Below are positions 27,678-38,050 of a DNA stretch of 64,000 bases, piece after piece. Positions within the stretch are counted from its first letter, which is position 1, and the number at the start of each line of letters is the position of its first letter. Under the pieces are notes generated by a model. The model was not told the DNA's origin. It was given only the letters and a program-made list of their open reading frames with translations, and searched no databases. Origin of the DNA: Clostridium saudiense (lineage in GTDB: Bacteria; Bacillota; Clostridia; Clostridiales; Clostridiaceae); contig NZ_CBYM010000004.1 of the NCBI RefSeq assembly GCF_000577815.1, forward strand, positions 109,569 through 173,568. The letters are read 5' to 3'. The position numbers and the translations under genes are program-made.

Positions 27678-27926
27678 TTATTTATTTGAATTAGCTTCTA
27701 AGCGGATACTTTGAATTACAAGTTGATTTTCGTCATAAAGGGTTAAGAAAACAGCGTTTTCTGATGAAACGTTCTGTACAAAATAAGTTTTATCTTCTGA
27801 AAAGTTAAAATCAGACGATTTATAAACACCCTCTGTAAAGATATTTTTAGTAAATGCAGGTATTGAAATAAATGTAGTAGATATTAATCCAATTAAAATC
27901 AGAAATATAGCAATATATTTTTTCAT
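27678..27926 (-). CDS. Small secreted or anchored protein with EGVYK motif
   Basis: 82 residues from the ATG at 27926, preceded by a perfect AAAGGAGG. An N-terminal hydrophobic segment (YIAIFLILIGLISTTFISI) acts as signal or anchor. The exported part has FTEGVYKSSDF and VQNVSSENAVFLTLYDENQ. This resembles a family of small clostridial exported proteins; a relative lies at 53974 (EGIYKLD, INKDSDSAIIVLDQN). The relative continues about 30 residues beyond this one, so the C-terminus here may be lost. Function is unknown. Confidence 0.65.
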   Translation of the reverse strand: MKKYIAIFLILIGLISTTFISIPAFTKNIFTEGVYKSSDFNFSEDKTYFVQNVSSENAVFLTLYDENQLVIQSIRLEANSNK

Positions 27927-28115
27927 AAAATAGCCTCCTTTCAAGATTATTGTGTGTAATACAAATGAGAATATTCAAGTTTAGAATAGTGGGTGGTAAG
28001 AATTAAAAAGTTAAGGTTTTAATAGTTAAGAAAAAAGGATTTATAGAAGAGTTAATATACAAAATATGGTATAATTGTGCTATAGATAAAATAAAAGGGG
28101 AAACGAGAGAGTACA

Positions 28116-30083
28116 ATGAGGTTGAATGTTGAACAAAGAAGAATAATTGAAAACAAACCTAATGGTCATGTACTAGTTAAAGGGGTAGCAGGTTCGGGAA
28201 AAACTACAGTAGCAGTACACAAAATACCATTTTTATTAAAGGATTATACTTATGAAAAAGATGATAAAATCCTTGTTATTACATATAACAAATCATTAAT
28301 AAATTATATTAAATATATATATGAAGAAATAGAAAGAAATAAAGAAAATGAACAATTAACATTAGGAATATATGAAAGCGGAGATAAGGACAAGCTATAT
28401 ATAGAAACTATTGATAATATGATGTTTAAGTATTTTACTTCATATATTAAAGAAGAAAAGCTAGAAAAATTAAGAGTTGCTACTGAAAAGCAAATAAATA
28501 AAGCTATGGTGGAAGCAATAAATGTAGTAAAACAAGAGTATGAAAAAGTAAACGTACTAGATAGAAAGAATCTTACCTTTATTATAGAAGAAATAAGGTG
28601 GATGAAATCCTGTAATTATACAGACATTGAAGAATATCAAACAATTGATAGAATAGGAAGAATATCAAATAATAATGTGGAATCAACACACAAATTAAGA
28701 AAGAATTCTAAGATAAGAAAAGCTATTTTTGAAGTAATGATTCAATATAATGATAACTTAAAAAAAGAAAAGCTAGTAGATCTTCAAGATGTTGCATTAA
28801 TGGCATTAAAGCAAGCAAAAAGGGAAGTTGGAGAAAAATACACTCATATTATAGTTGATGAAACACAAGACTTAACAAGAGTACAATTAGAATTTATTAA
28901 AACATTATATATGAATAGAAGCTATTCTAGTATGTTATTTGTTTCAGATACAGCACAAAGCATTTATCCAGAAGCTTGGCTTGTAAAGGGAAGAAGCTTT
29001 ACTAGTATAGGACTTGATATGACAGGCAAATCTACATCACTATCAAAGAGTTATAGAACAACAATGCAAATAGCATATGCAGCATATAGTTTAATTGAAG
29101 ATGATAAAAATATCCTTGAGGATGATAATTTTGTAAAGCCATCATTAATTGATAAACAAGGGGTTTATCCAGTATATAGAGGATTTAAAAATAAAGTATC
29201 AGAAGCAGAATATATTGCTGAAACAATAGAAAATGAGCTAAAAAATAAGTATGACTACAAAGATATTGCAATAATAAGTAAGTTTAAAAATCAACTTAAG
29301 GATATTAAGATTTTCTTAGAAAAAAATAATATTCCTTATAAAGAACTAGAAAGTAATGAAGAATTAGATTTTAATGAAGATTGTGTAAAACTTCTTACTA
29401 TGCATTGTGCTAAGGGGTTACAGTTTAAGGCTGTAATAATAGCTGGACTTAATGATAAAATTATTCCTTCAAGAGATTTTGCAAATGAATTTGAAGATAG
29501 TGATTTTGTTGAATCTATAGATAGAAGATTATTATATGTAGGAATGACTAGAGCTACAGAAGAGCTATTTTTAAGTAGTTATGGAAATCCATCTAAATTT
29601 ATTAAAGATATAAGCTGTAAGTATTTAAGAATTAATTCTAAGTGTAATTTTAGAAAATTACATAGGATTGATATTGATGAGTATTTATTTACTTATAAGA
29701 TTGACGATATTTATAAAAGTGAAGAAATCACAAGACAATGGATTATTAGTGAGCTTATGAATAGATATGGATATCCTAAGGATTTAATAGATGTTGAAGT
29801 TAAAGTTAATATAGAAGCTAAGGCTGAAGTAGTTGATATTGTTGTATATGTTTATGAAAATAAAGATAAAGTACCATTTATTTTTATTAAGAGTAATAAA
29901 TTAGGATCAGGAACAGAGAGTGAAATTAGTCATCTTAAGATATGTATGAATATTTTTGATACTGTTAAGTATGGTGTTGTTACTGATGGAAATGAAATTG
30001 TCATTATTAATGATGATTTTGAAGAAGTTGATGATATTCCATCTTTTAATAAGAGAATGATTAGTAGTGTGAATTTAGTATAA
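28116..30083 (+). CDS. UvrD/Rep-type SF1 helicase with C-terminal HsdR-N-like domain
   Basis: 655 residues. Helicase motifs appear in order: Walker A GVAGSGKTTVAVHK near residue 25, motif Ia VITYNKSL, Walker B IIVDETQDLTRVQ (D-E-T-Q instead of D-E-x-Q), motif III FVSDTAQSIYP, motif V LLTMHCAKGLQFKAVII and motif VI LLYVGMTRATEELFL. From about residue 545, ITRQWIISELMNRYGYPKDL and the following strands resemble the N-terminal nuclease-like domain of type I restriction R subunits. The promoter has an extended -10 (TGGTATAAT at 28067-28075). Next to the DUF4011/Vsr helicase it looks defence-related, but a DNA repair role is also possible. Confidence 0.82.
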   Translation: MRLNVEQRRIIENKPNGHVLVKGVAGSGKTTVAVHKIPFLLKDYTYEKDDKILVITYNKSLINYIKYIYEEIERNKENEQLTLGIYESGDKDKLYIETIDNMMFKYFTSYIKEEKLEKLRVATEKQINKAMVEAINVVKQEYEKVNVLDRKNLTFIIEEIRWMKSCNYTDIEEYQTIDRIGRISNNNVESTHKLRKNSKIRKAIFEVMIQYNDNLKKEKLVDLQDVALMALKQAKREVGEKYTHIIVDETQDLTRVQLEFIKTLYMNRSYSSMLFVSDTAQSIYPEAWLVKGRSFTSIGLDMTGKSTSLSKSYRTTMQIAYAAYSLIEDDKNILEDDNFVKPSLIDKQGVYPVYRGFKNKVSEAEYIAETIENELKNKYDYKDIAIISKFKNQLKDIKIFLEKNNIPYKELESNEELDFNEDCVKLLTMHCAKGLQFKAVIIAGLNDKIIPSRDFANEFEDSDFVESIDRRLLYVGMTRATEELFLSSYGNPSKFIKDISCKYLRINSKCNFRKLHRIDIDEYLFTYKIDDIYKSEEITRQWIISELMNRYGYPKDLIDVEVKVNIEAKAEVVDIVVYVYENKDKVPFIFIKSNKLGSGTESEISHLKICMNIFDTVKYGVVTDGNEIVIINDDFEEVDDIPSFNKRMISSVNLV

Positions 30084-30225
30084 ATAATATATTAAAAGTA
30101 GCCCCAATAATATATGTAAACCAATAAAAATGTATAGATGATACTAAGTTAAATATATAGGAATTTTATTAAGGTATTTTGAATATATAATATGGAATTA
30201 ATAAATAGTTTATTAGGAGAGAATT

Positions 30226-30522
30226 ATGAAGGAGACAGTAAGAGTAACCAAATGGGTTGCTGGAGGAATCGAAGCTTTATTAGGAATTCCAGTAATAGGT
30301 GCAAGTATAATAATAGGATTAGTATGGGTACCATTAGCAGCTATGCTAGCATTCCATATTGTAAATTTAGTATTATCAAAAAAGGAGGACTTGCCTATAA
30401 CAGGTAGTATTTTAGGGATTGTAGGTAATGCTCTTGGATGGATACCATTTTTAGGAATGATAATGCATATCTTAACGGCTGTATTTGTAATGATGGAAGC
30501 TTATAAAACTAAAGTTGATTAA
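30226..30522 (+). CDS. Small glycine-rich membrane protein
   Basis: 98 residues with RBS TAGGAGAG. Three hydrophobic segments are visible (IEALLGIPVIGASIIIGLVW, PLAAMLAFHIVNLVL and GWIPFLGMIMHILTAVFVMM), with short charged loops. No family is recognised. It lies between the two helicase genes and ends at its own terminator. Confidence 0.72.
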   Translation: MKETVRVTKWVAGGIEALLGIPVIGASIIIGLVWVPLAAMLAFHIVNLVLSKKEDLPITGSILGIVGNALGWIPFLGMIMHILTAVFVMMEAYKTKVD

Positions 30523-30538
30523 TATTGAAATTAAGGAA

Positions 30539-30568
30539 AGAACCATAGTTATTGCTAGGGTTCTTTTT
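30539..30568 (+). terminator. Intrinsic terminator after the small membrane protein
   Basis: Arms AGAACCATAG and CTAGGGTTCT enclose a seven-base loop and are followed by TTTTTG. The 190 bases from here to the next start hold nothing else recognised apart from a probable promoter region. Confidence 0.82.
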
Positions 30569-30761
30569 TGTTTTATAATTTTGTGCAACTTACTCTTAAT
30601 ACATAAATATATATGAATTTGCCAATAATAGCAATATTATTCCAAAAAAGATAAGAACAGAATAGGATAAAGAAATAGAAAATAGTATTACTAAATATTA
30701 TTTTTTGTACATATGGTTTTAATATACAGATGATTTATAAAGAAGTTGGTGGGAGTTGGAA

Positions 30762-33700
30762 ATGAAAGAAATATTAGAAAAATATAGCACTAGATTAGTT
30801 AATGTAAATGGAAGAAATAGAAGCCTTGTAATGAAAAAGATATATAAAAGAAGAGCATTTGATATTACAAGTCTTGATGAGTTTACAGAAAATATAGATG
30901 AAGAGGTAATAAAGTTTATTTTATCGAGAAATAAAAAAGAACTGTATATATCACCAGATCCTTATGAGTGGTATACATCCAAACTAGAGAAGTTGGAGAA
31001 AGAGTACAATGAAAATGAAAAAAGGATGTTAATAAATTTAAAAAAAACAGAAAAATGTATAGACGAAAAGGCAATTAAAGAAAAATTAGATAAAAAGTAT
31101 GAAGAAGATAATGAGAAATTAAGGCGAAAAAAAGAAAAACTAATTGGATATTCCGATAATATAAAAACATTAACTAAGGAAATAAAAAGCATTGAAAAGG
31201 AAACAGGTAGGTATGAATTATATATAGGATATCCATTTGTAGAAGGATATTTTAAAGATAAAACATTTATAAAATCACCATTATTTTTATTTCCTGTAGA
31301 GATTAATAAAAAGGGAGATAGATGGGTATTAAAAAATAAAGTTGATGATTCTATTCTTTTAAATAAGGTATTTCTTATAGGATATGCCAAATTCAATGAA
31401 GAGAAAATTATTGACATAAATACAGAATATAATGATTTATCAGTATTCGGAGAAAATTTTATAGAGGGAGCAATTAAAGAGTTAAAGAAGTATAATATAA
31501 AAATTATATTTAATGAAAAAAAAGTAAGAAAGTTTATGGAGATAACGAGAGATACAATGCCTAATTATAATTTAGGTGAGCTTATAATCAAAAATAACAT
31601 TATATTGGGGCAATTTAATATTGCAAGTTCAATTTATAATGATTATAAGGAGATGGAAAGTAAAGATTTAAGCAATAGTTTAATGAATAAGCTTTTAAAG
31701 AATATAGACATTGGTAATGAAGCTTTGAGTGATGGCTATAGAGATAGTGGAGAAAAGCATAATGATATAAAGGAAAAAGAATTTTTCTTTATTTCAGATT
31801 TGGATTATAGTCAAGAGCTTGCTGTAAAAAAAGCTCAAGAAAATTCACAACTTGTTATTTATGGACCACCTGGTACAGGGAAATCTCAAACTATAGTTAA
31901 TATAGTATCTCAATATTTAAGTAATGGTAAAAAAGTTCTTATGGTTTCACAAAAAAAAGCAGCTTTAGATGTAATATTTAATCGTTCAGCTAGTATTAAT
32001 TCTAAAATGATAAGGTTTAGTAATGAAGTTAATAAAAAGGATTTTTATAAACAAGTTGCAGATAGGATAGATTCATTGCAAAAAAATGATCTTAATATAA
32101 AGGAGATAGAGAATATATCAATAGATATTGATGAAAAGTTAAATAAATTAAACATATTAACAAATGTTTTAACTAAAGAAACTAAGTTTGGATTAACATT
32201 ACAAGAGATGTATAGCAAATCTAAAGTTAATATAGAAAGTGATAGTAGGCTTAATATATTTTTTAGAGAGTTTAGAAAAAATTATCCATTTGAGTGGCTT
32301 AAATATAGTGAATTAGAAAGTATTTCGAATTCACTTTTATCAATGAAAACGGCAGAAAAATACTATAAATTGAAAGAAATAATGAGTAGTAATAAGTATG
32401 TAGATTATTTAAAAGATAATATAGACTTATATGATTTAGAAGATTCAAAGAATAATATAAACAAACTTATAGCTAGCTATGAAGATATAATAAGTAAATT
32501 AAATAAAAATAATAAGTATAACGAAATTTCTAAGAAAATAGTTTTAGAAAATAAAAATTTAATTGAGAGTGTAAAAGAAATTAATAAAAAAGAAAATGGA
32601 TATCTTTTAGATAAATTAACTATAGGATCGAAACTTAGTATAAAGTATTGGTTAAATTTAAAGAAAAATAAAGCTAAAGAAGAGGAAAATCTAAAGTTAT
32701 TTAATGAAAAAGAGAAAGAATTAACAACACTAATATCTAATGAAATATCGAGTATTAAATCAGTAATATATAAACTAGAATTTTTAAATGACATTTTAGT
32801 TACTAAAGAGGTTAAAAAAATTATTAATAATTTTGATAATAAACAAGAAGTTATTAGTAGTTTAAAGCTTATCAGTAAAGTATTAAATAGGTATGATGAA
32901 ATAATGTCATTAAAAGGGGTAGTAAATGATATTGAAGAAGATCAGTTGAAAGTATTAGAGTATATATATTATAAGGAGAAAGATTTTAAGTATGCTTATA
33001 ATATAATTAAGAATATAGCAACTTTATCAATTCAAGTTCATATTGGAAGAATTCAATGTCAATATAGAAAAGAGCTTGAGGGAGTAGAAAATTTTGAAAC
33101 TATTAGAAAAGAAATATCAGAAGAAATGATTAATAAAAGGAAAAAGGTACCTGAATATATAAATAGGATGTGGGATAATAATGCTATTTATAATAAGAGT
33201 GCTAATGAAAAACTCTGGAAGGAGATGTATAGGCAATGTACTAAAAGGAGTCAGTTATTGCCTATAAGAGAGTTTGTTAATAAATTTGATTCAAGTATAT
33301 TTGAATTATATCCTTGTTGGTTACTATCACCAGAATCTGTATCAGAAGTATTACCTTTAACAGAGGGTCTATTTGATGTGATTATATTTGATGAAGCATC
33401 ACAAATGTTTATTGAATCAGCAATTCCAGTAATATATAGGGGAAAAAAAGTAATAGTAGCAGGGGATGATAAACAATTAAGACCATCATCAACTTTTTTA
33501 GGTAGATATGAAGATGAAGATGAGGATGAAGAGAATATGGAAAGTGCAGCTGCTTTAGAAGAAGAAAGTCTTTTAGATTTAGCAAAGTATAGTTTTGATT
33601 CAACTTCACTTTATTATCACTATAGATCTAAATATGATGAATTAATAAATTTTTCTAATTATGCTTTTTATGGAGGAAAGTTAGAGGTATCACCTAATAT

Positions 33701-34667
33701 TTCAAAAACAAGTGGTGATGGTGTAAAACCAATAGAAAGAATTAAAGTTAATGGTAGGTGGAATGATAGGAGAAATGAGAGAGAAGCTATAGAGGTAGTT
33801 AAATTAATTAAGGATATATTATTTAATAGAAAAGAAAATGAAACAATAGGAATTATTACTTTTAATATTAATCAGAGAGAGTGTATAGATAAAATGTTAG
33901 AGCTTGAAGTAGGAAAAGATCCTGCATTTGGAGTGTTATATACAGCAGAAAGTGAAAGAGTAGAAAATAATGAGGATGTTAGCTTATTTATAAAGAATAT
34001 CGAAAATGTTCAAGGGGATGAAAGAGATATTATTATTTTTTCTACAGCCTATGCTAAAAATGAACATGGTAAAGTTGTCATGAATTTTGGTTCTTTATCT
34101 CAAGATGGGGGTGAAAATAGGTTAAATGTTGCTATTAGTAGAGCTAAAAAGAAAATTTATCTAGTTACATCTATCGAACCAGAAGAATTAAAAGTTGACT
34201 CTTTAAAAAATAATGGACCTAAGTTATTTAAGAGGTATCTTCAATATGTAAAAGCTGTTTCTGATGGAAACAGGGAGTTAACTCAAGAGATTTTAAATAG
34301 TGTATGTGATTCTAAAGTTGGTAGAAATGAAGAAATACATTTTGATTCTGATTTTGAAAATGAGGTTCATGATGCTTTAGAAGAGGCTGGATTAGTTGTA
34401 GATACTCAAATAGGGGTATCGGGGTATAAGATTGATTTAGGCGTTTATGATACGAAGAGGTCTAAATATATTTTAGGTATTGAATGTGATGGAGCTGCTT
34501 TCCACTCTTCTAAGTCTGCTAGGGAAAGAGATATATATAGACAAAGATATCTTGAAAGCAGAGGGTGGAATATAATTAGAATTTGGAGCAAAAATTGGTG
34601 GAGTAATCCTCAAAGGGAAGTTGATAGGATTGTAAAAAGAGTTAATGAGATATTAGCAGAAAACTGA
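30762..34667 (+). CDS. Large SF1 helicase with DUF4011-like N-terminus and Vsr-like nuclease
   Basis: 1301 residues from the ATG at 30762 (GGGAG six bases upstream; a TTG at 30756 is too close). The N-terminus LVNVNGRNRSLVMKKIYKRR resembles DUF4011. A coiled-coil stretch is followed by Walker A IYGPPGTGKSQTIVNIV near residue 370, a long charged insert, Walker B VIIFDEASQMFIES, and motifs near VQGDERDIIIFSTAY and LNVAISRAKKKIYLV. The last 110 residues form a Vsr/MTES_1575-type nuclease: FENEVHDALEEAGL, IDLGVYD, LGIECDGAAFHSS and RGWNIIRIWSKNWW. This domain order matches helicase-nuclease proteins reported as phage defence genes (hhe type). Confidence 0.83.
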   Translation: MKEILEKYSTRLVNVNGRNRSLVMKKIYKRRAFDITSLDEFTENIDEEVIKFILSRNKKELYISPDPYEWYTSKLEKLEKEYNENEKRMLINLKKTEKCIDEKAIKEKLDKKYEEDNEKLRRKKEKLIGYSDNIKTLTKEIKSIEKETGRYELYIGYPFVEGYFKDKTFIKSPLFLFPVEINKKGDRWVLKNKVDDSILLNKVFLIGYAKFNEEKIIDINTEYNDLSVFGENFIEGAIKELKKYNIKIIFNEKKVRKFMEITRDTMPNYNLGELIIKNNIILGQFNIASSIYNDYKEMESKDLSNSLMNKLLKNIDIGNEALSDGYRDSGEKHNDIKEKEFFFISDLDYSQELAVKKAQENSQLVIYGPPGTGKSQTIVNIVSQYLSNGKKVLMVSQKKAALDVIFNRSASINSKMIRFSNEVNKKDFYKQVADRIDSLQKNDLNIKEIENISIDIDEKLNKLNILTNVLTKETKFGLTLQEMYSKSKVNIESDSRLNIFFREFRKNYPFEWLKYSELESISNSLLSMKTAEKYYKLKEIMSSNKYVDYLKDNIDLYDLEDSKNNINKLIASYEDIISKLNKNNKYNEISKKIVLENKNLIESVKEINKKENGYLLDKLTIGSKLSIKYWLNLKKNKAKEEENLKLFNEKEKELTTLISNEISSIKSVIYKLEFLNDILVTKEVKKIINNFDNKQEVISSLKLISKVLNRYDEIMSLKGVVNDIEEDQLKVLEYIYYKEKDFKYAYNIIKNIATLSIQVHIGRIQCQYRKELEGVENFETIRKEISEEMINKRKKVPEYINRMWDNNAIYNKSANEKLWKEMYRQCTKRSQLLPIREFVNKFDSSIFELYPCWLLSPESVSEVLPLTEGLFDVIIFDEASQMFIESAIPVIYRGKKVIVAGDDKQLRPSSTFLGRYEDEDEDEENMESAAALEEESLLDLAKYSFDSTSLYYHYRSKYDELINFSNYAFYGGKLEVSPNISKTSGDGVKPIERIKVNGRWNDRRNEREAIEVVKLIKDILFNRKENETIGIITFNINQRECIDKMLELEVGKDPAFGVLYTAESERVENNEDVSLFIKNIENVQGDERDIIIFSTAYAKNEHGKVVMNFGSLSQDGGENRLNVAISRAKKKIYLVTSIEPEELKVDSLKNNGPKLFKRYLQYVKAVSDGNRELTQEILNSVCDSKVGRNEEIHFDSDFENEVHDALEEAGLVVDTQIGVSGYKIDLGVYDTKRSKYILGIECDGAAFHSSKSARERDIYRQRYLESRGWNIIRIWSKNWWSNPQREVDRIVKRVNEILAEN

Positions 34668-34730
34668 TAATATTTTTATCTTAAAGAATTGCTGAAAATT
34701 ATTTAAAATTAAATATTATTTATATAGTGA

Positions 34731-34780
34731 AAAAAGAGTTAATATGTTTATGCAAATAATAAATATACTAACTCTTTTTG
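34731..34780 (+). terminator. Intrinsic terminator after the large helicase
   Basis: Twenty-base arms beginning AAAAAGAGTTAATATG and ending CATATTAACTC-like ATACTAACTCTTTTT pair with one mismatch and a nine-base loop. It is symmetric, with A- and T-tracts at its outer ends. The rest of the gap to 35054 is AT-rich; a TATAAT at 34949-34954 may serve the next gene. Confidence 0.8.
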
Positions 34781-35054
34781 CTTATATATTTTATAATTTT
34801 ATAAATTTATATTTTAATAAAATATGAGTTAAATAATTTAAGTAGTTATGAGGTAACATATATTTACTGGTTTTCTTAATAATATAAAAAAAGTTATAAA
34901 AATTTAATAATGATTATAAAAAACGTATAATAATAAGAAAAAATATGATATAATTCGAGATAAGATATGAAAAAAGAAATGAGATAGTTATTTTTATAGG
35001 GAAATTTGTTGAAAAATAAATATAAAATTGATGGATGATGAAAGGTAAAAAGTA

Positions 35055-36323
35055 ATGAAAACAGAAATTATAAGGTTAGCAGATGTAATTAATACGATAC
35101 TTCAGAGCTTAGTACTAGTTTTGATTCCAAATTTTTGTACTAAATATAGAGATAAAAATAGTAAATTAAAGCTCGGACTTTTAATAGCAAATTTTTGGCT
35201 TATTATTACTTTAACAACATATTTAGTAGGAAGTTTAAGTATAGGAATAATTCTTACTCATTTGGTATTAATACTTATGGGAATAATCGTATTTAAAAAG
35301 GACTCATTAGGAGCAACTATTTCTATATCTATTGTATATTTATTTATAAATATTAATACACTTATTATGTCTAATTTATTTTTATATTTCAAAGGTGGGA
35401 TTCCTACTGAGAAGTTAGAATTTGCATATATAATGATTACATATGTACCATATTTTATAGTGGATATTTTTATATTATTGAGAAAAGACTTAATTTATAG
35501 AATTTACTTATTTGTTAGAAGTAAAAACTTATCTATGATGTCATTAATAATAACTACTGTAGTAGCTGATTTGGTAATAGCTTATAATTTTATAGTATAT
35601 GATATAGATAACCTAATAATTAAGAATATCATATTTGTAATGACAGGGTTATTTATTATAGGAATTATATTATATTTTGCAAGTATTGAAAAAAAATCAA
35701 AAGAAATTATGTTATTAAATAAAGAATTAGAAGAAAAAATAAATGATTTAAAGAAAGTAAAGCATGATTATGGTTCTCAAATTTCATATTTATATGGATT
35801 GTGTCTTATGGGGAAATATGACAAGCTTACGGATTCTTTAAAGTCCATAATAAATGGACATGACAATATTATATCTGAAGTTGAAATATATAATAACGAT
35901 TCAATTATTTCTATGATAGTTAATGGTATAAAACATAAAGGTATTAATATTTTTGTTGATGAGCAGGCTTCATTAGAAGATATAAATGTATCTGAAATGG
36001 AGATACAAAGGATTGTTTCAAATATATTAAATAATTCTGTAACAGCTATGAATGAAAAAGGTCTTATTATAGTTAGAACTTATTATAGTCTTAATAGTGT
36101 TGTTATTAAAATACAAAATAATGGACCTAAAATTGAAGATGAAATAATAGATAAGATTTTTGATGTTGGATTTACTACAAAGGAAAACAGCAATAAGGAG
36201 CATGGACTTGGATTAGCTATTGTTAAAGAGATAGTAGAAAGAAATAATGGTAAAGTATCAGTTTCTAGTAATGATACAATTACAGAATTTATAATAAAGA
36301 TACCTGCAAAGATTAGTATATAA
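35055..36323 (+). CDS. Orphan GHKL sensor histidine kinase (AgrC-like)
   Basis: 422 residues. About six hydrophobic segments cover residues 8-220. A linker helix leads to the phosphoacceptor in KVKHDYGSQISYLYGL, the H-D-Y form typical of AgrC/CitA-type kinases. The ATP-binding domain has IVSNILNNSVTAM, KIQNNGPKI and HGLGLAIVKEIVERNNG. No response regulator gene is adjacent, unlike agr systems, so its partner is elsewhere or it is an accessory kinase. The membrane part has no recognisable ligand domain. A strong terminator follows. Confidence 0.87.
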   Translation: MKTEIIRLADVINTILQSLVLVLIPNFCTKYRDKNSKLKLGLLIANFWLIITLTTYLVGSLSIGIILTHLVLILMGIIVFKKDSLGATISISIVYLFININTLIMSNLFLYFKGGIPTEKLEFAYIMITYVPYFIVDIFILLRKDLIYRIYLFVRSKNLSMMSLIITTVVADLVIAYNFIVYDIDNLIIKNIIFVMTGLFIIGIILYFASIEKKSKEIMLLNKELEEKINDLKKVKHDYGSQISYLYGLCLMGKYDKLTDSLKSIINGHDNIISEVEIYNNDSIISMIVNGIKHKGINIFVDEQASLEDINVSEMEIQRIVSNILNNSVTAMNEKGLIIVRTYYSLNSVVIKIQNNGPKIEDEIIDKIFDVGFTTKENSNKEHGLGLAIVKEIVERNNGKVSVSSNDTITEFIIKIPAKISI

Positions 36324-36344
36324 AATTTAATGAAAAATAGAAAT

Positions 36345-36390
36345 AAGCCGTATTTAGATTAAATTTAATAATTAAATCTGAATACGGCTT
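36345..36390. terminator. Bidirectional terminator between convergent genes
   Basis: Arms AAGCCGTATTTAGATTAAAT and ATTTAATCTGAATACGGCTT-like sequence form a 20-base stem with one mismatch between the plus-strand kinase and the minus-strand glycosyltransferase. Confidence 0.85.
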
Positions 36391-36451
36391 GTTTATTTAA
36401 GCTTATTTATATTTAAAGTAAATATTGTATGAAAAGTTGATAGGAGATTAT

Positions 36452-37807
36452 TTATTTCCATACTCTTTTAGCTCCAAATAATTCTTGAAGATATCCAATA
36501 AGTGAAATAGGTGACATTATCATTTGATAAAAGAGAATAAATGTAGTAAAACCTAATTTATTTTTACGAACTTTTAAATTTAATGCTTTAAAGAATATTT
36601 TTTGTTTAAAGTAAAAAATAATAAATGTTAATAATGTTATAGGTAATACAAGAAGCATGATAGGTCCTACTATGTAAAACTTTCCGAATAATGCAAGTAC
36701 ACATCCTGGAATGAAGAATATAGTATAAGATAAATCCATATAAGGAATTAATAAATCAATACCAGTTAAAAATTTTAAAAACATATTTGGTTGTTGCCAA
36801 GGTTTTACCAATCTTAATCCTTCAATCATTCCTCTTGCCCATCTTGAACGCTGTTTATAAAAATGAGAAAACTTAGTAGGTACATCTGTAAATGAAACAG
36901 CTAATGGTTCAAAATAAACTCTATTATTTTTCATTAACATTTGCCATGTTAATACAATATCTTCTCCTATAGCATCAGACCATCCATCAAGACTTTTAAC
37001 TAGTTCAGTTTTATATATGCTAAAGGCTCCTTGAGCAACAAGGGTTCCTTGGAATAATCCTTGCATTCTTTTGATAGACATAATAGATAAGAAATAATCC
37101 CATTCTTGTATTTTTGAAAGTAAATTATCTCTACTATTTCTAACTAAAACACTACCTGCAACAGCTGCAATATCTGAAGGGGCAGAATTTATTCTTGATA
37201 CTAAATATCTTATTGCTTTTGAATGTAATAATGTATCTGCATCTAGAGTTATAACATACTCTGTATTAGCAAGTTTTAATCCTTTATTAAGTGCATTGAA
37301 TTTACCAGGATTAGGTTCATCTATACATTTAACATTTTTTAAATTTAGCTCTTTTGCAGCTCTATATACTTCATTTACAGTATTATCACTAGAATTATTA
37401 TTAATTACTATAGTATTAATTTTTCCTTTGTAATCTTGTTCTTTTATTTTAGAAAGAGTATTATAAATACCATTTTCTTCATTATATGCTGCAATTAAAA
37501 TAGTTACTTCATCCATAGGATCATCATTTTTAAATTTAGGTTGCTTGTCCAATAATATACTAGCTAGCAAAAATGCATTTATAAATCCAGGGATGTATGC
37601 AATTCCAGTAATGATAAATAATGCTATAAATAAATTAGTAACACTTGCTAAATCTTTAATCCAATCTTTTGATAGATAAATAGAGAATAATGCCCAAAGT
37701 ATCGAAAAGGTAATAGCTATTATGAATTTAGCTTTTACAGATATATATATAGTTCTTTTTGGAGTGGGACCTTGGTTAGTGTTTGAAATGATGTTTTCAT
37801 AGTTCAT
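36452..37807 (-). CDS. Membrane GT2 glycosyltransferase (polysaccharide synthase-like)
   Basis: 451 residues. Two N-terminal helices are followed by a family 2 glycosyltransferase domain: VTILIAAYNEENGIYNTL, NNNSSDNT, the D-x-D-like YVITLDADTLLHS, and the acceptor motif QRSRWARGMIEGLR. Three or four helices follow. The layout matches processive synthases of exopolysaccharides such as poly-N-acetylglucosamine or hyaluronan-type polymers, although the usual Q-x-x-R-W is here QRSRW. The RBS AAGGAGGG lies ten bases before the start. It is monocistronic, so its product and partners cannot be deduced. Confidence 0.88.
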   Translation of the reverse strand: MNYENIISNTNQGPTPKRTIYISVKAKFIIAITFSILWALFSIYLSKDWIKDLASVTNLFIALFIITGIAYIPGFINAFLLASILLDKQPKFKNDDPMDEVTILIAAYNEENGIYNTLSKIKEQDYKGKINTIVINNNSSDNTVNEVYRAAKELNLKNVKCIDEPNPGKFNALNKGLKLANTEYVITLDADTLLHSKAIRYLVSRINSAPSDIAAVAGSVLVRNSRDNLLSKIQEWDYFLSIMSIKRMQGLFQGTLVAQGAFSIYKTELVKSLDGWSDAIGEDIVLTWQMLMKNNRVYFEPLAVSFTDVPTKFSHFYKQRSRWARGMIEGLRLVKPWQQPNMFLKFLTGIDLLIPYMDLSYTIFFIPGCVLALFGKFYIVGPIMLLVLPITLLTFIIFYFKQKIFFKALNLKVRKNKLGFTTFILFYQMIMSPISLIGYLQELFGAKRVWK

Positions 37808-38050
37808 TAATTAGTAACCCTCCTTAGGGGATTGACAAAAAATATAGAATTTCATAATTGTAAAATAATTCTTAATTTTTCGACAACTATATAAAATAAT
37901 TTAGCAGAGTATAGATAATTATGCAATGGAAATGATTTGTACAAAAATAGTTTGGTAAATAAATACCCAAATACATATATTTTTGTTAAACTACCTATAG
38001 TGATAAAATGTATGTTGTATAAATTGAAATTTTAACTTAAGGGGGAATTT

